Below are positions 12,137 to 23,600 of a DNA stretch of 64,000 nucleotides, piece after piece. The DNA comes from Margaritispora aquatica (lineage: Eukaryota > Ascomycota > Leotiomycetes > Helotiales > Discinellaceae), in NCBI GenBank assembly GCA_007644065.1, contig VJWN01000008.1, forward strand, positions 746,411-810,410, read 5' to 3'. Position 1 is the stretch's first letter. The number at the start of each line of letters is the position of its first letter. The position numbers and the translations under genes were made by a program. The notes under the pieces were generated by a model that was not told the DNA's origin, did no database searches, and saw only the letters and a list, made by a program, of their open reading frames with translations.

Positions 12137-12871
12137 GCTGGTTGTACATGAATGAATGAAATTTGGGCTTTGGGATTTGTTTGCTCGCTTCAGTTACCCT
12201 GACTTGCACCGGCGTCTAAGCGTGGAAAAGGAATAAATAAAGAAATGACCAAGCCAGATTGTCTTCATGAACGTTGTCTCGCTTCCATGTTTTTGTGATT
12301 CATCAACTGTTGCTCTCATGGTGTTCAAGAAATTCAGTGACTATATTGTGGCAATATATTCTGGACTAGTCCTAGTTCAAGGTTACGAATTTTGGTATAT
12401 ACCCCACACTACCCGAAAATTGTTTTGATATCATGGATCAAGCTATGCGAGAAGACAGTTACAGACATCATCCATGAAGTTTAGCAAGTTTCTGTCGTCA
12501 CATTACTAGAATCTCATACCAAAAAATTCACAAATGTTTTGGATGAGCTCAGTCCTTCATCCTCTCCATGAGCTGTACTAGTGTGTTGCAAACTCTTAGG
12601 ATGTGCCTTCGGCGACCAATAATATATAGTAAGTAGTAATGATGTGATTGGTCGTGTTATAATATGGAATTTGTGCTTTCCTACAACAATAGGGAATTAT
12701 CACCGACACCTGTAAAGGTCAACACATTCTTAACCATCACCTACTCAGAACGGTTCACCACGAAAGAATGTGCATAGCTTTGTAGCACAATCATGCAGTG
12801 TCACAAGAAGCTCAGAACAATTTCATACCATCAGACATCATAATCGTATCATCATTCCACTAATTCTGACC
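12137..12871. other. Intergenic between convergent genes RPL7 and ISA2
   Basis: About 735 bp holding both 3' untranslated regions. An AATAAATAAAGAAATG stretch near 12230 could serve as the RPL7 poly(A) signal. No ORF of substance. Confidence 0.4.
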
Positions 12872-13727
12872 TCAAATCTTGATATCAAAACTCGTTCCAC
12901 ACCCGCAATTACTCGTCGCCAGCGGATTATCCACAATCTTAAACTGGCTCCCAATCAACTCCATGGTGAAATCAACCTTACTCCCCTTCAACAGGTCTAA
13001 ACTCGGCGTGTTCATCACAACCTTCGCTCCCGCCTCTCCTTCCGTGCCAAACACCGTGTCGTCCTCTTCCAGCACGCCCACTTTCTTCTCTTTGCTTGCC
13101 GCAGGTATGGTAGATTCTCCAGGCGAGGTGGAGGGTATGGCACTCAGGTCCGAGGACGAGGTGTTGAGCGCGGGTGACGCTTCTTCGGCGATGGAGCCAG
13201 ACGCGGAAGGGGACAGAGGTGGGAGAGTGGTCAGGGACATGAGGTACTGGAAGCCATGGCAGCCACCGCTTTCGACCTGGATTCGGAGGGCGAGGTTTGG
13301 ATTTTTATCTTTGGCCATGATTTCCTTTAACCTCTGTTCGGAAAGTCAGCACTAATCATGCAAGCCGACTAGCAGCGAGTGAGCATACCTTTGATGCCCG
13401 AGGCGTAATCTCAATGTGCATATCATTCCCATCATCGTCCTTTTGCGGGTTGTAAATCGCGACCGTTTCTTGTCTTCTTGCGCTCGTTGTAAACGTCCTC
13501 TTCACCTCCCTCCTGTCTTGAGTCCGTGGCACAGTACTCAGTCCTTTGGCACCAAGTCGCATTGTCCGACTGGCCATAACTACGCTAGGAACCAGAAACT
13601 CCAGGACTGGAGGTGGGGTGGTGTGTAGACATCGTCGTGGCGCAATTTGGAGAAATGCTCTCGCCGCGGATGAAGAGGATGAAGCTGTAAGCTGGGTACA
13701 GCTTCTGGAGATACACCTTGCTGCCAT
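12872..13727 (-). CDS. ISA2: Mitochondrial iron-sulfur cluster assembly protein Isa2
   Basis: A-type carrier that, with Isa1 and Iba57, matures [4Fe-4S] proteins in the mitochondrial matrix. Two exons, 13727..13389 and 13333..12872, joined in phase as ITPRASK-RLKEIMAKD; 266 residues. The three cluster-ligand cysteines are present, one in ESGGCHGFQY and two in SNCGCGTSF near the C-terminus. The N-terminus from MAARCISRSC is Arg/Ser-rich without acidic residues, as expected for a matrix-targeting presequence. A longer in-frame start at 13844 exists but looks less like a presequence. Oddly, a stretch of about 50 low-complexity residues (Ser/Pro/Ala-rich) separates the first cysteine block from the rest of the fold. 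Confidence 0.92.
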
Positions 13728-14339
13728 TGCGAGATAGCTAGGGTGTCGTTGGCGATGGAGGATTGTCACCCAGATGCTGCTTAGAAATTTCGACGAGGTT
13801 GATGAGGTCAGAATAGCCTCGTTTGGGTTGCATAAAATGCACAACTCCGCACAATTGCATTACACGAGCTATTATTGGAGGAAGCACTACGTACCACCTC
13901 CCTATTTAACCAGGAACTGATTTTAAAGCAAAGTCTCGGTTAGAAAGTGTGACTCTTGGATGTGATCCATGTCGTTATGTCATTGTGTCACGGTGCCAGA
14001 GAGATGCATTGGTGTGATGTTCTGAAGGGAAGCACATTTGTCAGCTCTGCTTCAACTTCGGCCTTCGCTTCTTCGCGCATTCATCCTGGACATAAACATG
14101 AATGCGAGATAGGTGGATCACCGAGCACATGTAACATGACGAGCTGTACATCAGGAGTTAAGGAATGTTTATAAGGTAGGATATTTCTTTTAAGTTTACA
14201 ATTCTCTTCTCCATCAATCTTCATCAACCTTCAAGCATCTCATCTACTTGTGCAACTTCACTCCACACTATCAAATTACCATTGCAACTTCAAAACCATC
14301 CAGTACATATTCCACAAGTATAATAAATCAAGAGCCAAG
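13728..14339. promoter_or_regulatory. Divergent intergenic region, ISA2 / SDR-like gene
   Basis: About 610 bp between divergent starts. The SDR side shows a CT- and TC-rich leader around 14190-14290 typical of fungal 5' untranslated regions. No gene seen. Confidence 0.4.
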
Positions 14340-15439
14340 ATGGTCTCAATAAAATCCATTCGCGCCTCAAACGCAACCTTCAAATCCTCTCCCGAAGCAT
14401 CAGGTCTCGTCGCTGTCTTTGTAGGCGCAACATCCGGGATTGGCATGGGAACACTGAAGGCATTTACCAAAAATGCATCAGCACCCCAAGTCTACATCCT
14501 AGGTCGATCAAAGTCTGCAGCCAGCTCTCTACTCTCCGAACTCTCAGCGTCGAATCCAAAAGCCAAGCTAGAGTTCATCGAAACCGAGATCTCGCTACTC
14601 AAGAACGTTGAGAAAGCATGTGACGAGATCAAGGCCAATGAGAAGAAAGTAGACATACTCTTCATGTCCTCGGGATACCTCTCCTTCGGTGGACGAGTTG
14701 GTAAGTCTAAACTTCAATCCTACTCCTAACAGAGTCTAACAAACCCACAGAAACACCAGAAGGCATCGATATCGCACACGCTCTCCGTCTCTACACCCGC
14801 CTCTTCTTCCTCTCCTCTCTCCTCCCGCTCCTCCTCGCTTCCCCCAATCCACGGGTAATCTCCATCTTAGCCGGCGGTCAAGAATCGCCCATCGACCTCA
14901 CCGACCTCGAGGTGAAGAATGATTTCACATTCATCAAAGCCGCCGAGAATGGCACAACGCAGACGACGCTCGCTTTTGAGGAGCTCACTAAACACTACCC
15001 CAGTATAACTTTCATCCACAAGTACCCCGGATTCGTCAACTCGGGCGTTATCGTGCGCTTGTTGGGCACTGTGAAAGGCTTGTTGGCTATCCCAGCCTTT
15101 CTAGCTAGCTGGACAGTCATCCCGATTGTGAATCTGTTCTCGATGACTGTTGATGAGGCAGGCGAGAGAGGACTGTTCCTTGCTACGAGCTCGAGGTTTC
15201 CTCCTGCGCAACCAAAGGGAGAGTTTACGGGTACAGCGCTACCACAAGGTGTCAAAGTTGCTGAATCGAGTGTTGTGAAGGATGGCAAGGGAAATGGAGT
15301 GTATCGTCTTGGGGCAGTAGATGAGAGTGCGGGTCCTTCACCAGTTTTGGAAGGATATAGAGCTGAGGGTGCGGATAAGCTTGTTTGGGATAATGTGTTA
15401 GCTGTGTTTGAACGTGCTTTGGGAAGGGCATCCTCATAG
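14340..15439 (+). CDS. Short-chain dehydrogenase/reductase-like protein
   Basis: NAD(P)-binding Rossmann protein of the SDR superfamily; substrate unknown. Two exons, 14340-14700 and 14751-15439, joined at GRV-ETPEGIDI; 349 residues. The cofactor loop FVGATSGIGMGTLKAF is clear, followed by YILGRSKSAA and VDILFMSSGYLSF, the expected positions for the Rossmann strands. However, the classical catalytic Tyr-x-x-x-Lys is not visible. The segment where it should lie reads FIKAAENGTTQTTLAFEEL and contains no tyrosine. A later part (TFIHKYPGFVNSG) resembles the usual post-active-site PG motif. It may therefore bind cofactor without normal SDR chemistry. A hydrophobic stretch near residues 235-255 could associate with membrane. 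Confidence 0.8.
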
Positions 15440-17063
15440 AATGCCTTTGGTAACAGAATGAAAAAGAAGTAAAATTAATCATCAAAATTTATGTTCCACT
15501 TTTCATGCACCTACGGAGATTTCACAACTCGCTTTCGAATAATGTTCATAACGACTCTCATATAAGGGACAGGTTTCCAATGGCTGCCCAATAAGCGAGA
15601 ACACTAAGAAGTGAGCAAAAATGAGATCGAGGTTGTGATAATGCTGTATATATGCTCTCGATTTGATAATAAAGTACAAGATATATGATTGAGATTACCA
15701 ACAGCTGTTAATCTAGAGCACTGGATTGATACTAATCGTTTCATTTCATTTTAATGGCTTCCCAAAGGCGTGCTTAGCTACGTCTGGTAGCTAGAGCAGG
15801 TAAACAAATGCTCAAACAACTCTCTCTATAACCTCTATAAACCACTGTTCTGCTAATTTTCATCACCATCTCTATTTCTAGATGGCGGAGTGAGTATTGG
15901 GGAAAAGAGTCCACAGATTTTTCTATCCAAGTCCAATACCACACACAAGCAAATCTACGTTTCCCAACTCGAACAGATAGGTCTCTTGGATATCTAATTG
16001 GCCTCTTCGACACCTCCCCACTTGAATATTTCTCTCTAATACTGAATTATATCGAGGAAAACAAGCTTAAAGCTCTAAACTTTATGATTTTGGTATCAAT
16101 ATTCTCAGCTTGACTTTTGAGAAAACGCGAAATTGAGACCTAAAATGACTGCGACTGCGACTGCGAATTTCACAGAGATATCTTTTCAGCAAGACTTAAC
16201 ACAAACTTCTTGCGGCATAGAAAACAACCTTCGGATGATTCGTCTATTGCTCAAGGTACACGCATAAATTACGAACTTATACGCTAGGCACTCCCTTCTG
16301 AGAAAGAACATACTTGGATCAAACACACAACCAACACTTGTCCATTTTACACCGAACCCTGCCGAGTAACAACACAAGGCAAACCACCGCCTCGTATGAA
16401 ACTTCTTTACAATTTCGACCGAGACAATCACTCGCTTACGGAGTAGTACATATATCTACCAGGATTTCATAAAGAATCCAAATTGATTATGAAATGCATA
16501 AATCCAACCTCATCACCTCCATCAACTTAATGCAAACCAACTCACTCACACTTCCGTTCCACACAACCGACGATACACCAAAACGGCACATCATATCCAA
16601 GAGGCAAGGAACTTGCCGCTGTCATCCTTTGGGTCAACTGAACCACCATCACCACCACCAAACTCAAATATATTTCTTTTGCCACCCAAAACCTCAGCTG
16701 CCCCACGCTGATCCCCGTCCCCCTGGCGCTGAACCCCAGCTCATCCACTCTCACACACATGCACACATGCACACCAATATCACCCCTCCATATAACCCCT
16801 CCATCGTCACACCCTCTGCCTCGCCCTCTCCCTTGTCTTCAGCACCTCATCGCTCCTACTCGCCCGCTTCTACCTGCATCCAATCACCTAAAATCTCAAG
16901 CCCAGAATCCCAACTCCACGGCACCAGGTCGCCTAGCGTCTAGTGCCGTGTATTTGTGCTATATCGATCTGGAAGGACATCTACCAGCCAGCTGCAGGCC
17001 ATTACAAGACAAGACCACAGGTAGGTATCGTCAGTACGGCATGCTGTGATACGGAGGTACAAT

Positions 17064-17085
17064 GCAGAGCAGAGCAGAGCAGAGC
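17064..17085. repeat. GCAGA-type microsatellite
   Basis: Four direct copies of the 5-base unit GCAGA, visible directly in the sequence. Confidence 0.9.
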
Positions 17086-17948
17086 GGGTAGAGTAAAACC
17101 TCATTGTCACAAGTGCTTCAAAACATAGGATTTATTATATCGCAATGAGTATTATCATACGACACGTCAATCCGCATGCTACCTACCTACCCACTGCACT
17201 ATACTCCACTGCCCTCCCAACAAGTGCACAAACTTACAAACCCACAAACCCACAAAATCATGAACTATCTCTTTCCCCCAGCATCAAAAACCTCACTCGT
17301 GACACGTCAATACAACAAAATCCAACCTAAACCAAAAAGAACGCCTCACCCACTCGCTCACCCACTTCCAACTCTCGGAAACATTCCCAATCCTCCCCAA
17401 ATACTCAAAATCCTCCCAACCACTCATTTCCGCGCCCTTTCCAATCAATATTCCGAGGAATATAACACCACAAAACCCAGAAACACGGTATCGTACGAGT
17501 TCGGGCTGGTACTGCTACTGGTACTGGCTGGTACCGGTAGCGGTAGTGCAAAAGCGGGCGTGTGAGAGAAACATACGACCAGGGTAAGGTAAGGTGAAGT
17601 AGGGAACTAGACTAGACTAGGGAGGACAAAGGAAAGGAAAGGATAGGAAAGTTAGGCAATAAAAGCCAGGGTATAGAATCAAGTCAATCAAAGAATAGAA
17701 ATAAAACAAAAACAAAAGCAAAAAAGAATAAAAAGCAAACAAAAAGCAAAAAAGTAAAAAGATCTTCAATACCGCACCATAACCATACCGGACCAAACCA
17801 TACTGCAGATCCAAAAATCAAAAGAATCCAAAATCCAGAAATCCGGATTCTCGGTCACTCGCTCGCCTCTCCGGCGATCTATCACAGGCATTATCTCAGC
17901 CTCAAATATCGTGACCCCTGAACGACTTCAACTACTTACCTAGCACAC

Positions 17949-17972
17949 TCACCTCACCTCACCTCACCTCAC
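17949..17972. repeat. CTCAC-type microsatellite
   Basis: Nearly five consecutive copies of a TCACC/CTCAC 5-base unit. Confidence 0.9.
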
Positions 17973-18542
17973 TATACCATGGAAGGATGCAAAAGGACCA
18001 CATAATGTCCCAGCCTCACTTTCAATACGAAGGTACGGATTCCCAACACTATGTACTTAGAGGAGATAGCTTAGCCTCACTTCGCCATCCATCCAAAGCA
18101 AAGGAAGCTCATGATTAAGAAGTGATGTCACGCTACTAAAGTATGGTCAAGAAAAGAACTGGATACATATATAGAAAAAGCAAAAATGTTCTGAATCCTC
18201 CCGCACTATCAAAACCCCGGCCCAGATCTAGGCCCCCCTTCCTAATTCCACCTATCCAGATCTCGACCACACCTCTGGGATTTCCGATGCTACTCTGAGT
18301 GTCTAGTGCCTAGTATCCAGTGTCTAGTGGATGGTGATCTGTTCTTGCTCGTCCTCCCTCCGCCCGTATCGGCCACCTTTCTTGGTCGTCGGCCGTCCAG
18401 CCACTGCCTTCATCATACCTAAGGTACTTTGCTTTTCCCTCATCAACTCATAGAATGGAGACATTGATTGTAACCTCACCAGGTGAAATCCACGGAGGGC
18501 ACTGTAAATCCTTTGAGGCTTAGAGGTAAAGGAAACATCCAC

Positions 18543-18564
18543 ACTCACTCACTCACTCACTCAC
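18543..18564. repeat. ACTC tetranucleotide microsatellite
   Basis: About five tandem copies of ACTC followed by imperfect CACTCAC copies. Confidence 0.9.
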
Positions 18565-19380
18565 ACTCACCCACAAGCCGAGAATCCAGCGCCGCAGGAG
18601 AATATCATGCCATGCTATCCATCAACCAAACGCAAAAATCACATATGAGACAAAAGCACTCGCTCGTACTGGCTGGATAAATGCTGCCGCATTAGTCTAA
18701 AGACAATCATTCAGTCCTTTTGACAAGCCCGTTCGTTGGTTGAAGAACCAGGGTGTTTATTTCATGATTCTCATTTCTTCTTTTCCTCGTTCGTTCGATC
18801 GTTTATCCTTTCTTTGTTCGTCCGCCAATTCGCTCATTCGTGCCATATGTGCAGAGAGGTCTAGTAAGTTCGTAGTTATACAGGAGCGCACTCGCTCTCG
18901 ATCCCGATCCCAACCCCAACCAGCCCCAACCCACCATCCAGCCCACCTCTCTAGAATTCTTCCCAACAGATGCTCTTCCCAGCATGCCCGTGAGAGCCAA
19001 CGCTCTAGTTCATGCAAACCCAACCAGTTTCTTGTTGCGACCCCCCCCCCCTCTTGCGTTGCGTTTCCTCTAGTGACTGCAAACCCATTGATCAACCTCT
19101 CACTCGACAGCTCTGGACCCATGCCCGACTTACAAGCCATGCTTTTGGATGCCATATCGTCGCGTAGTGTAAACAGAATCCTCCATATCCCACCCCCAGC
19201 CGTAGCCAAACACCAAGCAAAAACCCAACATGAACCCATTGACGCAGCGCAATGCAAAATCTGCGCAAGTCCGAAATTTCGAGTCGCTAATGTTGAATAA
19301 AAGGAAGTAACCCATAAACAGTATACTCTACAGTAAAAGAATGACAATTCAGATTGAGTGGAAGATGCTAGGCTGTAAGA

Positions 19381-20612
19381 TCAAGGTGGTGCTCGTCCAA
19401 CTCCGGGATTTGAGCCAACACCTTCTAGAGACTCTTGAAGATCAAGCACTTCCTCAATTACTAGCCAATGTTAGATTTCTCCTCACATAGCGTATACACC
19501 GAAAGTTGCTTACTCATGATGATTTGTTCCTCGGCAACGCCATATTGATAGTCAACAAGCCCATGCTTTTCAACGACATCACACATTCTTATCAAATCCT
19601 TTGCCATTTTATTGATGAATGCCTGGCTCATGAGACTTTGAGGTGACTGTACTCGCTGTCCAGCCTGTAGCATGTCTTTCTGTCTCTGGAAAATGCCGAG
19701 CCATGCAGTGTTGAATTCCCCCCATAGACGGATTCGATCACCATGAAGAGTCACTTCGTCTACAGTAAGGCCTTGTATCAGAAAACCATTAGTGTACAAA
19801 GATCAAACAGAATTAAATGGAAACTCACCTAGATCACCAACATGCCCCAGTAGCCACTCCGAGACCTGAAGTAATGATGCAGAGGCCTCCTCGAGTCTCC
19901 CGTTTATGATGTTTTGAAATACCACTTTCAATGCCGATTGATAGGAAGTATAGGCAACCTCCATCGCAGGACCTTGTTGGAAGTCCTCCTCTTCCATGAT
20001 TTCCGGCGCCACTTGTGGCAAGCTAGCCATTGTCATACCTGCGGCATAAGATTGCTGCAAGAGTGGCGCGCGACTATCGGGACTATGATGCTGTTGCTGT
20101 TGTTGATAAACCGTCGAGGATCCAGAAGATGCGTGATGCTGTAGCCCAGGTGCCGTCGGGGCGTTCGCAGACTCGTTAGGAAAGTACGGTGCTGCAACAT
20201 CAGACAGCAACTGCATTCCTGCAGGTTGCCGTCCTTGAAATTGCGTATTGGTGTCATACACATTATTCTGTGCGGGTTGTTGTGTAACATTGTACATGAG
20301 ATCTGGATTGTAACTTGCAAAACTCTGTTGCTGCCTCTGATCTTGACCATAACCTTGCTGGTATTGCATGTTATTTGGCGGCAGCACTGTAGGGAAAGAT
20401 GAAGCTGGCTCTTGGTAATAACCCGAGTAGGCCGCAGCTCCCGTCGCACCTCGTCCTGTCGATGGAGATGTTGTCAGTGGAGGAGGTGGTGGCCGATATC
20501 GTTCCGCAGACGAGCTTGAAAATCCCCGAATCTGATTTTGATCCGTGGCGAACCTCTGATCTTGTCCTGAATATGGCGCATCATTTGGCCTCCTACGGCG
20601 ATGGTCGTCCAT
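19381..20612 (-). CDS. Pro/Gln-rich protein with a conserved fungal C-terminal domain, function unknown
   Basis: Three exons, 20612..19829, 19771..19514 and 19460..19381; 373 residues. The first exon starts MDDHRRRRPNDAPYSGQDQR and encodes a disordered N-terminal half rich in Pro, Gln, Ser and Tyr, with PPPPPL and a QQQQQHH tract. From about residue 220 the sequence becomes ordered and helical: SALKVVFQNIINGRLEEA, SEWLLGHVGDLGLTVDEV, HGDRIRLWGEFNTAWLGIFQ and CDVVEKHGLVDYQYGV, then the last exon VLDLQESLEGVG. Both introns are canonical (GTGAGT, GTAAGC) and hold phase. The C-terminal region resembles anonymous proteins of many filamentous ascomycetes. The low-complexity N-terminus and very long flanks are reminiscent of developmental or transcriptional regulators, but no DNA-binding motif is visible. 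Confidence 0.8.
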
Positions 20613-23600
20613 CCCCCGTTCGAAGCCTGCAGAAGAGCCTACCAGGAGTGAATCGAGACGATGCGCCGCCGCCGGCAGAGGAACTGGCCTCGTCTGTAAG
20701 AGTGCCAGCTTGCTGAATTGAACGGGTTGACTTGTTGGTTTATAGGACGGAAGTCTGTTGAGAACAACGGCTTCTGAACGTTACAAAAGTCTTATAACTT
20801 TGGAGCTTTTGAACTGAAAGACTAGAGGTGAAGTTGCTGTATCCTTGTCAGGGATTGGGCGGCCGGCAGTATGAAAATCACTGTGGACTTACCTAAATAT
20901 ATTGTGGTATGGGAAACCTGGAGGTAAAGTTGAGCTTCTGAATTTGTTTTGTGCGGATTGATGACCTTTAAGCCTCAGAACTTAAGGAAGTGTTGGTAGT
21001 GGAGGGAGGACACGATAGGTCGACAATGCGTGATAGCACTAGTATCCAAGAAGGGATATTGGGCTGAGTCTGAAAAAATAAGGCTCGAATATTTTGATTG
21101 ACCACGAAGAAGTTTCGCAGAAGGTAAATAATATGGACAGGCACAGTGGGTACGAAGGTATTGGACACTGCGTTGTCAAGACCTCGTCACTGTGTAGGGA
21201 GAATCCTGGAACAGAGCACAGGCAAGGCCCTTGCTGAAGATCTGCTTTTGCTAGTTGACCGGGATGAGGTCTACCGCGTCTCAAGTCTTAGTGGAACCTG
21301 CCTGCAAGAGCGTTGTCCTTCGATACCCAGGTTTCCCCTTTGGAACAACTGTGGAAGGCAATTGTGCGTCAGGAATGAGGCAATCCGTGCACACCCACCA
21401 CCCTTCAGAGCCACGCGATCAATATCCTTCTAGAAGCCGAGATCCGAAACCAAAGTTGGTTTGCAGGAAGTTGTTCTCAGTCTCTGACGAGCCGACTACC
21501 ACATGAAAGAACAGCCCAATATAGGACAAATGCTGAAAACCCGTTCGACTTCCTAACGTCTGGCTGGTGCAATATCGGAGAAATTTCCGGATATCTCAAA
21601 AGACCTAGTACGGTTTGAGAGACTGAACAAGAACGTCGAGAGAACTGCATGAACGGAAGAGCCTAACTTCGAATCGCCAGCTGTTGGGTGTGCCCGACTA
21701 GAAACCCTCGAGAAACAGAGAGGTGATGTTGGGATAGAGTTATACTGCTGGAACACGAGCCCCTTCTTGAATTGACGCTTCAGATGCGTGAAGTCAATAG
21801 GAGCCTAATCAAGCGCTGCCGCAAGCTACCGAATTGAGTGGTTGACTTCGAACGTTTCTGGAGGCCGTGCGGCAGTAGATGCAGGATAGAGGCTCTAGAT
21901 TGGTTTGCTATTTCAAGCGGATGTACTTGTATAGCGTTGGTAGGTGGTAGTGGGATGGCGAATATCCAGCTGCAGCTGAAGTTCCTGAGCTCTTCTCTCC
22001 TAACTCCTGAAGACTTTACGTGAGTTGAAACTGGGTTAAGGAAGGTGGGAGGAGACGAACAGGATGATATGATCTAGTGCTCGGGATCGAGTCTGTGGCG
22101 CAGGTCGGGGTATAGTAATTGGGGATGATGGTGAGGAGAGGTGGTAGTGAGGACCGAGAGTACGAGCCCAAAGTGTTTCGGCCTGAGCGCACGACACTTG
22201 AGACTCCTGTCTCTCGAAATCTTGAGCGAACGTTTCGCACGATGTGAGGTAAACTCAAGGCCGGAGTTCTGCACAGATTCTGCACCACACTCTTTTCTTT
22301 CTCTCTTCCAAGTACAATTCCCTCAATGGTGCTAGTGTCTCGCTCTCTTCAATGCCCTTGGTCTTTGGTTTTCTTTCTTTCCTCAGCCGTGGCCCTCACG
22401 ACCTATTAAAGTGCAGTTATGCCCAATTGCAAAGCTTTGAAAGCTCCGAGAAAGTACCTTAGGGCTGCAAGTGGCAGCAACCCGTACCTGACTAGTAGAC
22501 ACTACTCGGTTTAGGAGGGGTTGGGCCTCGCTCACAATTTCTCCGCAAGTTGTGATTTGGTGCAAGAATATATATGGTCGATTGGAGCGGCCCGTTATAA
22601 GTAAAATATACGTAGCAAAAGCTCTTTTACTCGCCTACCACTTTGCTGTGCGTCAAAGATGGGCCTTGCTCCTGTTCTGCTGCCCTGTTTTCAGTGGGCC
22701 CTAGAGAATATGCAGGTAATTCCGACTGGCCTAGTCAACCAAGGGGACGATTTAGAGTTGCTGGGAGGACTTCTGTGGAGCTTGGCGGTCACCAAAAATG
22801 TATTTCCGATGACAGCGTCAAGTCGAGCCGGAATAGATGGTGAACAACAGTGGGGGGTTGGAAGGTACTCTATCAATTGACACTGGGGAATGGCGAGCTT
22901 GTGCGAGGTTGGATTGTCGACTCTCGGGGTCTGACTCAAAGCAAAGGCGCTGTGGAATGTGTTCATGTCATGACAACGAGCATGAACCAGACCAGTGTGA
23001 TATAAGAAGAAACAATCGAGAGAGATATCCGGTAGGTGGTCAGAGAGTGGCCTCGGATGTTCTTTTTCCTGGCTGTCAATGTGAACACTGCATGCCGGCT
23101 GTTGAAGGTGATCAAACTACTTCAGTCTAGGAAAGGTAGGCGGCCAGGGCTTGCGCTAAGTCTAGATCGCCTTTTAGCCGACGATCCATGACTTCTTGGA
23201 ATGTGATGTATCCAATATATTTGAGCTTGACTCCAGCTTCAAAAGATATACACCTTTGTGTTTGCCCAGTAACATGGCAAAAGAAGTCAAAGAAACAAGT
23301 GCCCTGTTATGCCATACTGGCAGCTCCTTTGGGCTAGAGCTCTTCCATTTTTCTTTTCAGACATGGAAGTTGTCTTTATTGCCATATTCAAAAGGAAGCA
23401 ATATCCGGTAAGAGTATGGGAGTGGCCGAGGAGACGGAGAGTGGCGCAGGAGGCAGCACCATGGTGTGGAAATCTGAAGGAGATACGAATATGAGTGGGT
23501 GAAGTAGAAGCGGAGGTATGACCTGAGCAATGGTGGAAAAGCTGAGTATTTTGCATGCCAAATGAATATGTTTTGCTTTAACCCAGTCAAGCATTGTCAT

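Larger units (their letters stand above)
15440..19380. other. 3.9-kb gene-free interval between convergent genes, rich in simple repeats
   Basis: No frame here resembles a protein or joins into a plausible spliced one. The centre (about 16.5-19.1 kb) is C/A-rich and packed with short tandem repeats and homopolymer tracts: CTGCGA x3 near 16149, GCAGA units near 17064, CTGGTA-like units near 17500-17550, CTCAC units near 17949, ACTC units near 18543 and a C11 run at 19041. Both flanking genes end into this region, so it is not a promoter for either of them. It could hold a long non-coding RNA or simply be non-coding DNA. Confidence 0.5.

Noticed and set aside
12879..13355. 158-codon plus-strand frame
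   Set aside because: Antisense to ISA2 exon 2, whose three conserved cysteines fix the true strand.
18757..19347. 196-codon minus-strand frame and 186-codon plus-strand frame
   Set aside because: Both lie in a low-complexity region with a C11 run, overlap each other on opposite strands and show no protein-like conservation.
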